This document shows, piece by piece, positions 26,737-33,772 of a stretch of 64,000 nt of DNA; position 1 is the stretch's first letter; every line of letters starts with the position of its first letter. This stretch comes from Qipengyuania pacifica. Lineage in GTDB: Bacteria > Pseudomonadota > Alphaproteobacteria > Sphingomonadales > Sphingomonadaceae. Under the pieces are notes generated by a model that saw only the letters and a program-made list of their open reading frames with translations, made no database searches and was not told the origin of the DNA. A program made the translations under genes and the position numbers. The stretch covers positions 62,001 through 126,000 of the forward strand of contig NZ_JAHWXO010000005.1 in the NCBI RefSeq assembly GCF_019857205.1. The letters are read 5' to 3'.

Positions 26737-27200
26737 GAGGCAGGGCGACGCTTCATCTTCTTTACGATACCGGAGAAGCTGGCAACGGTATGATTTTCCT
26801 GTTCCACGATACCGCGCACGAATACCATGCTGCCGGTCTCCCGAACGATTTCGCACACCGCATCGAGCGGGCGATCGGGTTTCCCGCCGCCGACGAACTG
26901 GGTGGAAAGTTCCACTGTCACCGACGGGCCGGCATTGCCGGATCCGATCGTGTGCATGGTGGTAAACAGGCTGATGTCGATCAGCGACAGCGTCACCGCA
27001 CCATGAACGATGCCCTGCAGGTTTTCATGGCGCCGCTCAGGAAACATGCGCAGGCGCGCTTTCCCGTCATCGTCCACACGGGTGATGAGCTTGCCCATCA
27101 CCGCGCCGTTGAACAGCGTCCGATCTTTCAGGTTCCAATGCCGCCAGCCGGGATTTTCCGGATCTGGACCGTGTTCGAAAACGTGGTCGGGTAGTGCCAA
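26733..27200 (-). CDS. PaaI-type hotdog-fold thioesterase
   Basis: Predicts 155 residues. The hotdog helix motif is HENLQGIVHGAVTLSLID, and the strand STQFVGGGKPDRPLDAVCEIVRE is typical of PaaI/YbgC-like acyl-CoA thioesterases. The only usable start is TTG 27200, 4 nt after the sdhB stop and without a clear ribosome binding site, so translation probably depends on termination-reinitiation from sdhB. Its acyl substrate cannot be predicted. Confidence 0.82.
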   Translation of the reverse strand: MALPDHVFEHGPDPENPGWRHWNLKDRTLFNGAVMGKLITRVDDDGKARLRMFPERRHENLQGIVHGAVTLSLIDISLFTTMHTIGSGNAGPSVTVELSTQFVGGGKPDRPLDAVCEIVRETGSMVFVRGIVEQENHTVASFSGIVKKMKRRPAS

Positions 27201-27204
27201 GGGA

Positions 27205-27987
27205 TCAGATCGCGCGTTCGGCGATCATCTTCTTGGTTTCGGCAATCGCCTTGGCCGGGCTTAGCCCCTTGGGACAGACGTTCGCGCAGTTCATGATCGT
27301 GTGGCAACGATACAGGCGGAACGGGTCTTCGAGCTGGTCGAGACGTTCGCCGGTCATCTCGTCCCGGCTGTCCGCCAACCAGCGATAGGCCTGCAGAAGG
27401 ATTGCCGGGCCGAGGAATTTGTCGGAATTCCACCAGTAGCTCGGGCATGCGGTCGAGCAGCAGGCGCACAGGATGCATTCGTAGAGCCCGTCCAGCTTTT
27501 CACGCTGTTCCGGCGTCTGCAGGCGTTCCTTGCCCGATGGGGTCGTCGATACCGTCTGCAGCCAGGGGCGGATGCTGGCATACTGGGCATAGAAATGCGT
27601 GAAGTCGGGAACGAGGTCCTTGATCACGTCCATGCTGGGAAGCGGCGTGATCCGCACTTCACCTTTCAGATCTTCGATAGCGGTAGTGCAGGCGAGACCG
27701 TTTTTCCCGTTCATGTTCATCGAACACGATCCGCAGATACCTTCGCGGCAGGACCGGCGGAAGGTCAGCGTCGGATCGATTTCGTTCTTGATCTTGAACA
27801 GGGCGTCGAGAACCATCGGACCGCAATCGTCCAGATCGATCTCGAACGTATCGTAACGCGGGTTTTCGCCGCTGTCGGGATCGTATCGATAGATCTTGAA
27901 CTTGCGGATGCGTGCGCCGCCCTCGGCCTTGTGGTCGCGGCTCTTGCCGGTGATCTTCGAATTCTTGGGAAGGGTGAAGGTCGCCAT
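27205..27987 (-). CDS. sdhB: Succinate dehydrogenase iron-sulfur subunit
   Basis: Predicts 260 residues. Carries electrons between the FAD of SdhA and ubiquinone in complex II and the TCA cycle. The 2Fe-2S ligands are Cys80, 85, 88 and 100 ([16 protein letters not shown]). The 4Fe-4S and 3Fe-4S ligands lie in [12 protein letters not shown] and in [20 protein letters not shown] 27987 gives the family length; the open frame extends far upstream into a divergent gene. The sdhC, sdhD and sdhA genes are not adjacent: the next gene upstream is a divergent SDR. Confidence 0.97.
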   Translation of the reverse strand: MATFTLPKNSKITGKSRDHKAEGGARIRKFKIYRYDPDSGENPRYDTFEIDLDDCGPMVLDALFKIKNEIDPTLTFRRSCREGICGSCSMNMNGKNGLACTTAIEDLKGEVRITPLPSMDVIKDLVPDFTHFYAQYASIRPWLQTVSTTPSGKERLQTPEQREKLDGLYECILCACCSTACPSYWWNSDKFLGPAILLQAYRWLADSRDEMTGERLDQLEDPFRLYRCHTIMNCANVCPKGLSPAKAIAETKKMIAERAI

Positions 27988-28079
27988 GTGCAGTATCGGT
28001 CCTGTTGCTTGGTGAAACCCATTAGCGCTTGTGGCGCGCGGTGCAAGGGCGTGCGCATGCACAATTCGACAAGCTGGCC

Positions 28080-28091
28080 CGGCAATTGCCG
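28080..28091. promoter_or_regulatory. Perfect 12-bp palindrome in the sdhB/SDR divergent promoter region
   Basis: CGGCAATTGCCG is fully self-complementary and lies 50 nt before the SDR ATG and 92 nt before the sdhB ATG, in the 154-nt divergent gap. It could be an operator for a dimeric regulator. A shorter GTGCGCATGCAC palindrome lies about 20 nt to the left. I did not find convincing -35/-10 elements. Confidence 0.3.
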
Positions 28092-28141
28092 TACAGAGAC
28101 GCCGGGAACCGCTTGGCCGGGCAATGGTCTGAACAGATATC

Positions 28142-28867
28142 ATGGCGACAGAAAAGACAGTGCGCCGGGCCGCGATCTTTGGCGCGAGTGGTGGCATCGG
28201 CAACGCACTTGCGACGGCTCTGGCAGATCGCGGCGCGGATGTCTGGGCGGGCAGTCGCTCGGGCCGGGCGGTTGACAGTCGGTTTCGGGGGTTCCGTTTC
28301 GATCTGACTGACGAGAACTCGATTGCTGCTGTGGCGGAGCAAATGGCCGAAAATCCGCCCGACATGGTACTGGTCGCAACCGGTGTTCTGACGCTTGCCG
28401 ACGGGACCGGGCCCGAGCGATCGTTCCGCAAGCTCCGCGCAGAGGCCATGGAGGAAGCGTTTCGCATCAACACGATCGGTCCTGCGCTTATCGCCAAACA
28501 TATGCTGCCGCTGCTGGCGCGCGATAGGTACGCGTTCTTTGGCGCGTTGTCGGCCAGGGTCGCATCCATTTCCGACAATGGACTGGGTGGATGGCACAGC
28601 TACCGCGCCAGCAAGGTGGCGCTCAACATGCTCCTCAAGAATTTCGCGATCGAGATGAAACGAACGCACAAGAGTGCGGTCGTGGTCGGCCTGCATCCCG
28701 GGACTGTCGATACGGATCTTTCTGCGCCGTTCCAATCCAACTTGCCGGATGGTCAGGTGGTCCCTCCTGCGCAAGCCGCAACCAACCTGCTCGCTGTGAT
28801 CGATAGTCTCGAACCGGGCGACAGCGGGAAGTTGTTCGATTGGCAGGGAGCGGAAATTCCTGCCTGA
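28142..28867 (+). CDS. Short-chain dehydrogenase/reductase (CsgA/C-factor-like)
   Basis: Predicts 241 residues with a Rossmann fold. The cofactor loop is [14 protein letters not shown], and the catalytic residues are Ser137 ([10 protein letters not shown]), Tyr154 and Lys158 ([12 protein letters not shown]). The [15 protein letters not shown] segment after the active site is typical of the C-factor subgroup of SDRs. The substrate is unknown. It is monocistronic, divergent from sdhB. The 147-nt stretch after it, up to the next gene, holds nothing I recognise. Confidence 0.88.
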   Translation: MATEKTVRRAAIFGASGGIGNALATALADRGADVWAGSRSGRAVDSRFRGFRFDLTDENSIAAVAEQMAENPPDMVLVATGVLTLADGTGPERSFRKLRAEAMEEAFRINTIGPALIAKHMLPLLARDRYAFFGALSARVASISDNGLGGWHSYRASKVALNMLLKNFAIEMKRTHKSAVVVGLHPGTVDTDLSAPFQSNLPDGQVVPPAQAATNLLAVIDSLEPGDSGKLFDWQGAEIPA

Positions 28868-29014
28868 GGGCAGGGTGAATATCACTGGCTAAGCAAGCGA
28901 TCACACCGTTCCCTCGTCAGCCCGCCAACCCTTTACGGACAAGAAGAAACGACTTGTCGCCGTCGAGAAACAGCGTAGCCTTCGATTTGTCGCGCAACCG
29001 GAGGATATTGCGCT

Positions 29015-29644
29015 GTGGGGATGAAGGCCTGGTACGATGACCACGTGATGCCGCGAGTGATCACGGCTGCATGCGGGCAAGAAAGGATCGAGAAGCGGCG
29101 GCGCCAGATCGTGCCACTCGCCCGAGGCCGGGTTTTCGAGATCGGCTGTGGTGGCGGGCTCAATCAGGCACTTTACGACGCCGACGCGGTCACATCGTTC
29201 TCGGGCATAGACCCCCATGCAAAACTTTTAGACGGCGCTCGTAACCGCGCCCGCGCGAAGGGTTGGAGCGTCGATATTCGCCAAGGTGTAGGGGAGGACA
29301 TCCCTTTTCCGGACGGATCTTTCGATACCGTAGTATGCACTTACACGCTGTGTTCGGTCGATGATCCCACGCGTGTGCTATCCGAATTGCGACGGATACT
29401 AGCCCAAAATGGAAGGCTTCTGTTCCTGGAACATGGGCGTGCGCCCGACGCAGCTGTCGCGCGCTGGCAGGAGCGGATCGAACCGGTGTGGAAGCCATTG
29501 GCGGGCGGCTGTCATCTGACCCGCCCGATCGGCTCTGCCCTGCGAGCGGCAGGCTTCGCTGTGGAACCCCTCGGCCAGGCCTATCTTAAAAAGGCGCCCA
29601 AGGTGATGGGGTGGATGGAATGGGGTGTAGCGCGCAAGGCGTAA
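29015..29644 (+). CDS. Class I SAM-dependent methyltransferase, possibly phospholipid-type
   Basis: Predicts 209 residues from GTG 29015, placed 9 nt after GGAGGA (29000-29005); ATG 29021 (MKAWYDDHVMPRVI) is the alternative. Motif I is VFEIGCGGGLNQALY. SFDTVVCTYTLCSVDDP is motif post-II, and LLFLEHGRAPD follows. The N-terminal YDDHVMPR is reminiscent of PmtA/UbiE-like methyltransferases acting on lipids or quinones, but the acceptor cannot be assigned. Confidence 0.82.
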   Translation: MGMKAWYDDHVMPRVITAACGQERIEKRRRQIVPLARGRVFEIGCGGGLNQALYDADAVTSFSGIDPHAKLLDGARNRARAKGWSVDIRQGVGEDIPFPDGSFDTVVCTYTLCSVDDPTRVLSELRRILAQNGRLLFLEHGRAPDAAVARWQERIEPVWKPLAGGCHLTRPIGSALRAAGFAVEPLGQAYLKKAPKVMGWMEWGVARKA

Positions 29645-29675
29645 GGATCGACGAGCCATCGGCCCGCCGATCCTT
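29643..29675. terminator. Inverted repeat between convergent methyltransferase and RNase E genes
   Basis: AAGGATCG (29643-29650) pairs with CGATCCTT (29668-29675): an 8-bp stem over 17 nt that could fold further (CGGCCCGCCG). It overlaps the methyltransferase stop codon and ends 9 nt before the RNase E stop, so it could serve both directions. No T-run is present on either side, so termination efficiency is uncertain. Confidence 0.4.
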
Positions 29676-29683
29676 CTAATGGC

Positions 29684-32395
29684 CTAGTCGTCTCCGAAAG
29701 TCCGCTGCCACCAGCCGCGCTTCGGCGCGGGGGCCTCTTTCGGCTGTTCAGGGGCTGCGTCCGGCGCTGCCGGCAGATCGGCTTCAGGCTGCGCTTGCGA
29801 AGCTTCGCTCGCAGGTTCAGCCTCGGCCTTGGCAGCCGTCTTCTTGGCAGGAGCCTTCCGGCGTGTCCGCTTCGGTTTTTCTTCTTCGATAGCTGTTTCA
29901 GGCTGCTCGGGCGCAGCTTCGACAGCAGGTGCTTCGGCGTCGGCCTTTTTCTTGCGCGGTGCGCGCTTCTTCGGCTTGGGCTTTTCGGCCTCTTCCGGTT
30001 CCGCTGCCGCTTCGGGTTCCGCTGCCGCTTCGGGTTCGACCTTCTTCTTGCGGAGCGCGCGCTTTTTCGGCTTCGGTTTTTCTTCGGCTTCCGTATCGGC
30101 AGCAGCCTCGGCCGTTTCCGGTGAGTCTTCGGGGCCAGCGACAACAGCCATGTCTTCTACGACCGCTTCGGAAACTTCACCGAGTTCATCGGTGTCTTCC
30201 GAAGTCATATCGTCAGACTTCTTTCCGCGACCACGTCCGCCACGGCGACGGCCACTGCGGCGACGGCGCTTCTTCGGCTTGTCGTCACCGTCTTCATCAT
30301 CGCTTTCGTCGCGCGTCTCGTGCGAAGTTTCGTCGCCATCGTCATCATCATCGCCGTCTTCATCGTCGCGCTGACGGTTCTTGTTGCGACCACGGCCACC
30401 GCGCCGGCGGCGGCGCTTCTTGCGGGGACGATCATCATCGTTCTCGTCCTCGTCGGTTTCCTCATCCTGCTCGGGCAGGTCTTCTTCTTCGTCGTCGTCT
30501 TCCTGAACGATAGGTTCGAAGCGCGGTGCATCTTTCGGCTTCGGCCCGTGGCTCGACACGGTCATCTTCGCGCCTTCTTCCTCACCCTCGGGCACGACTT
30601 CGACCGTTACGCCATAGCGCTGTTCGATCTCCATGAGGTCGGCGCGCTTTTCGTTGAGGAGATAGATCGCCGCTTCGGTGCTGGCGGCGAGCCGGATGAT
30701 CGATCCCTTGCCCTTGGCCGCTTCGTCTTCGATCAGGCGAAGGGCGGACAGGCCTGCAGAAGATGCAGTGCGGACGAGGCCGGTACCATCGCAGTGTGGA
30801 CAATCACGGGTGGTCGCTTCGAGCACGCCGGTGCGCAGACGCTGCCGGCTCATTTCCATCAGGCCGAAGCTGGAGATACGACCGACCTGAATACGGGCAC
30901 GGTCGTTCTTGAGCGCTTCTTTCATCGCCTTTTCGACCTTGCGGGTGTTCGAATGATGCTCCTGATCGATGAAATCGATGACGACCAGGCCAGCCATATC
31001 GCGCAGACGCAGCTGGCGAGCGATTTCGCGCGCTGCCTCGAGATTGGTATGAAGTGCCGTCTGCTCGATATTGTGCTCTTTGGTCGAGCGTCCGGAGTTG
31101 ATGTCGATCGACACCAGCGCTTCGGTCGGATTGATTACGAGATATCCGCCCGACTTAAGTTGTACGACCGGATCGTACATGGCCTTCAGTTCGTCTTCCG
31201 CACCGTAGCGCTGGAACAGAGGCACCGGATCAGAATACTGTTTAACCCGCCGTGCGTGGCTGGGCATCAGCAGCTTCATGAATTCCTTGGCCGATTTGTA
31301 ACCGGGTTCACCTTCGACCACGACTTCTTCGATGTCGCGATTGTAGATGTCGCGGATTGCACGCTTGATAAGGTCGCTGTCCGAATGGATCAGTGCCGGC
31401 GCGCTGGAGGACAAGGTACGTTCGCGAATTTCATCCCAAAGGCGGGCGAGGTAATCGAAGTCGCGCTTGATTTCCGTTTTGGTGCGGCTGAGCCCAGCCG
31501 TCCGGACGATAAGGCCCATCGATTTGGGCAAGCTCAGATCGGAGACAACCTGCTTGAGCCGCTTGCGGTCAGATGCCGACGAGATCTTGCGGGAAATACC
31601 GCCACCATGACTGCTGTTCGGCATGAGCACCGTGTAACGCCCAGCCAGGCTGAGATATGTCGTTAATGCGGCACCCTTGTTGCCGCGCTCTTCCTTGACG
31701 ACCTGGACGAGCAGAACCTGGCGGCGCTGGATGACGTCCTGGATCTTGTAGCGACGGCGCAGCGCCATGCGCTTGGCGCGGGCTTCGTCGACTTCCTTGG
31801 CACGGCTACGGCCACCTTTGCCCTGACGCCGTCCACGGCCGCGGCGGTTGCGGTCACGATCTCGCGATCGACCGTCTTCGTCGGAATCCTCATCCGACGA
31901 ATCGTCATCGTCATCGTCGCCATTTTCCATGTGGCCTTCTTCGATCGTAGCGACATCGTCTTTGTCGGACGTGTCGACTTCTTCGAGGCCATCTTCGGCA
32001 AGGTCTTCGGCGAGCGCTTCGGAGCTTTCATCATCCGCGTCGTACTCGTCGCCCGGCATTTCACCGCGTTGCTCTTCCTCATCGCGCAGTCGTTGCTCTT
32101 CTTCTGCAGCTTCGGCTTCCGCAGCGAGCAGGGCTTCGCGGTCTTCCTTGGGTATCTGGTAATAATCGGGATGGATTTCGCTGAAAGCCAGGAAACCGTG
32201 ACGGTTGCCGCCAAAATCTACGAACGCTGCCTGAAGCGACGGTTCGACCCGGGTTACTTTAGCTAGATAGATGTTTCCTTTGATCTGCTTGTGATCGGCA
32301 GATTCGAAATCGAATTCCTCAATCCGGTTGCCTTTGAGCACCGCCACCCGGGTTTCTTCCTGGTGGCGCGCATCGATTAGCATGCGCGTTGCCAT
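29684..32395 (-). CDS. rne: Ribonuclease E/G
   Basis: Endoribonuclease for mRNA decay and rRNA/tRNA processing, 903 residues. The S1 domain starts at residue 38 (IKGNIYLAKVTRVEPSLQ) but is split by an insertion at about residues 88-212: first Asp/Glu-rich, then Arg/Gly-rich, before resuming at RRYKIQDVI. The catalytic Asp residues are D431 (ALVSIDINSGR) and D474 (LVVIDFIDQEH). The Zn-link is C532/C535 in DCPHCDGTGL. The C-terminal 280 residues are a disordered tail with alternating acidic and Arg/Lys-rich blocks and a repeated KPKPKKRAxRKKK, ending RGWWQRTFGDD, the likely degradosome scaffold. Confidence 0.95.
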   Translation of the reverse strand: MATRMLIDARHQEETRVAVLKGNRIEEFDFESADHKQIKGNIYLAKVTRVEPSLQAAFVDFGGNRHGFLAFSEIHPDYYQIPKEDREALLAAEAEAAEEEQRLRDEEEQRGEMPGDEYDADDESSEALAEDLAEDGLEEVDTSDKDDVATIEEGHMENGDDDDDDSSDEDSDEDGRSRDRDRNRRGRGRRQGKGGRSRAKEVDEARAKRMALRRRYKIQDVIQRRQVLLVQVVKEERGNKGAALTTYLSLAGRYTVLMPNSSHGGGISRKISSASDRKRLKQVVSDLSLPKSMGLIVRTAGLSRTKTEIKRDFDYLARLWDEIRERTLSSSAPALIHSDSDLIKRAIRDIYNRDIEEVVVEGEPGYKSAKEFMKLLMPSHARRVKQYSDPVPLFQRYGAEDELKAMYDPVVQLKSGGYLVINPTEALVSIDINSGRSTKEHNIEQTALHTNLEAAREIARQLRLRDMAGLVVIDFIDQEHHSNTRKVEKAMKEALKNDRARIQVGRISSFGLMEMSRQRLRTGVLEATTRDCPHCDGTGLVRTASSAGLSALRLIEDEAAKGKGSIIRLAASTEAAIYLLNEKRADLMEIEQRYGVTVEVVPEGEEEGAKMTVSSHGPKPKDAPRFEPIVQEDDDEEEDLPEQDEETDEDENDDDRPRKKRRRRRGGRGRNKNRQRDDEDGDDDDDGDETSHETRDESDDEDGDDKPKKRRRRSGRRRGGRGRGKKSDDMTSEDTDELGEVSEAVVEDMAVVAGPEDSPETAEAAADTEAEEKPKPKKRALRKKKVEPEAAAEPEAAAEPEEAEKPKPKKRAPRKKKADAEAPAVEAAPEQPETAIEEEKPKRTRRKAPAKKTAAKAEAEPASEASQAQPEADLPAAPDAAPEQPKEAPAPKRGWWQRTFGDD
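30001..30036 (-). repeat. Two tandem 18-bp repeats in the RNase E tail
   Basis: The 18-mer CCGCTGCCGCTTCGGGTT (as on the + strand) occurs twice in perfect tandem and encodes EPEAAA twice, in frame. It sits between the two KPKPKKRAxRKKK basic blocks of the disordered C-terminal tail. Such in-frame repeats can vary in copy number between strains. Confidence 0.75.
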
Positions 32396-32836
32396 TGATA
32401 TGTCTCCAGCCGCGACGGGACAGGTGTGAACCTGAATCTGCGCGGCGTATTATGTTGGAAAGTCCGCGGCCCGATCCGGGCTTCGCGGTGTTTGTGAACC
32501 GGCCAGTTCCAGCAATTGCATGGGGCCGGGTATTTGTGAGTGCCGTGCTTGCCTTGCGCATCTGCAGCGCTGTCCGGCCCGAAATAGCGGCAAAGGCAAT
32601 CGCCTGCGCTGCTGTTATCGGGGAGAAACGGGCCATGTCCGGCATCAACCTGTATTAATTTGGGCCTTCACGACCGAAGCCGTTGTAGCCTGAAAAAGAA
32701 CGGCTTTTTTCGGTGACCCTCTTCGTCGCGCAATATTCGCGCCGATCGGAGGCACCTCGTAACCGATGAGCTATCGCTAGCACCGTGGGTTTCGCACGGC
32801 AACCATATTGCGTCATTGGATAACAAGGCGGTAACC
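32396..32836. other. 441-bp intergenic region between rne and the amidase gene
   Basis: This divergent gap must hold the rne leader and promoter and the amidase promoter. I see no gene I trust. A short + strand frame (ATG 32452 to stop 32658, 68 codons) ends 19 nt before a + strand terminator (32677-32710) but has no ribosome binding site and no recognisable family. The rne side likely contains a long 5' leader, as RNase E leaders often mediate autoregulation; this is inference. No clear -35/-10 pair was found. Confidence 0.5.
32677..32710 (+). terminator. Intrinsic terminator facing right, with no obvious upstream gene
   Basis: AAGCCGTT (32677-32684) pairs with AACGGCTT (32699-32706), an 8-bp stem with a 14-nt loop, and the T-run continues to 32710 (TTTTTT at 32705-32710). 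This is the best Rho-independent terminator in the window on the + strand, but the gene to its left (rne) runs the other way. It therefore ends an unannotated + strand transcript or acts as an attenuator before the amidase gene. Confidence 0.65.
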
Positions 32837-33709
32837 GTGCCCGTAATGACGATGCGCGCGCAAATCCTTTTGCTGACGTTGCTGCCGCTCGCAGTGCTGG
32901 CTGTACTCGCCATGACAGCCGTGCGTGTTCCCGTGCCTGAGATAGGCCGGGGCTACGTCGTTCATATCGAACTTCCCGTTGCGGATACGCCAGGATCGCT
33001 TCCAGACGTGGCGGGGGCGAACAGCGCACCGCTGGTAGTGATAGATGCCGGCCACGGCGGACATGATCCCGGGGCAGCGGGTCAAGGCTATCGAGAAAAG
33101 ACTATCGTGCTCGATCTGGCGAGGGCACTGCGCGACGAGCTCGAAAAAGGGGGTGGGGTGCGCGTCGCACTGACGCGAGACGAGGATCGCTATCTTGTTC
33201 ACGCCGAGCGGGTCGATATCGCTCGCAAGCTCGGTGCCGATCTGTTCATATCGATCCATGCTGATAGTGCCGGAGACGCTGCCGATGTAACGGGGGCCAG
33301 CATCTATACGCTGTCTAACCAGGCTTCCAGCCAGGCGGCTGCTCGTTTCGCTGAACGGGAGAATGCATCCGACCGATTGAACGGTGTCGATGTCGGCGGT
33401 GAGAGCGACGCTGTAAGCACCATACTGGTCGAATTATCGCAACGCAGGACGCAGGAAAAGTCGGACGAGCTGGCTCGGCTGATCCTTCGCGAGGCTGACG
33501 GGGTCATCGATTTTCATCCGCAGGCGCGCCGATCAGCAGCACTGAAGGTTTTACGCGCGCCAGACGTACCATCGATCCTTTTCGAAAGCGGCTTCATAAC
33601 TAACGAAGAGGATGCGCAGCGTCTTGCTTCTCCCGAAGGTAGATCACGGTTCGCCGAAGTCATGGCGCGGGCTATCCGCATTTATTTCGCGCGACAGCAA
33701 GAAAGCTGA
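32837..33709 (+). CDS. N-acetylmuramoyl-L-alanine amidase (Amidase_3)
   Basis: Zinc amidase that cleaves the bond between MurNAc and L-Ala of peptidoglycan in the periplasm, about 290 residues. An N-terminal hydrophobic segment (ILLLTLLPLAVLAVLAMTA) acts as signal or anchor. Domain motifs are VVIDAGHGGHDPGA (Zn His), YREKTIVLDLA (Zn Glu), DLFISIHADS (Zn His) and the catalytic Glu in SILFESGFITNEED. No AMIN domain is present. The start is ambiguous: GTG 32837 has AAGG 8 nt upstream; ATG 32846 and 32852 are alternatives. PBP1A follows 63 nt downstream. Confidence 0.9.
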   Translation: MPVMTMRAQILLLTLLPLAVLAVLAMTAVRVPVPEIGRGYVVHIELPVADTPGSLPDVAGANSAPLVVIDAGHGGHDPGAAGQGYREKTIVLDLARALRDELEKGGGVRVALTRDEDRYLVHAERVDIARKLGADLFISIHADSAGDAADVTGASIYTLSNQASSQAAARFAERENASDRLNGVDVGGESDAVSTILVELSQRRTQEKSDELARLILREADGVIDFHPQARRSAALKVLRAPDVPSILFESGFITNEEDAQRLASPEGRSRFAEVMARAIRIYFARQQES

Positions 33710-33772
33710 CCGGCTAACACTCTTCGTTCTGGCGAATTACAGAATTGGCGTGCTAGAGGCCGATCCCATACC

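Noticed and set aside
29795..30513. Low-complexity plus-strand frames with Ser/Phe/Arg runs
   Set aside because: They mirror the repetitive charged codons of the RNase E tail on the other strand.
30320..31666. 448-codon plus-strand frame
   Set aside because: Antisense to RNase E; hydrophobic start arises from the acidic/basic codon repeats of the rne tail.
32319..32648. 109-codon minus-strand frame upstream of rne
   Set aside because: Overlaps the rne start in another frame, no ribosome binding site and no recognisable motif.
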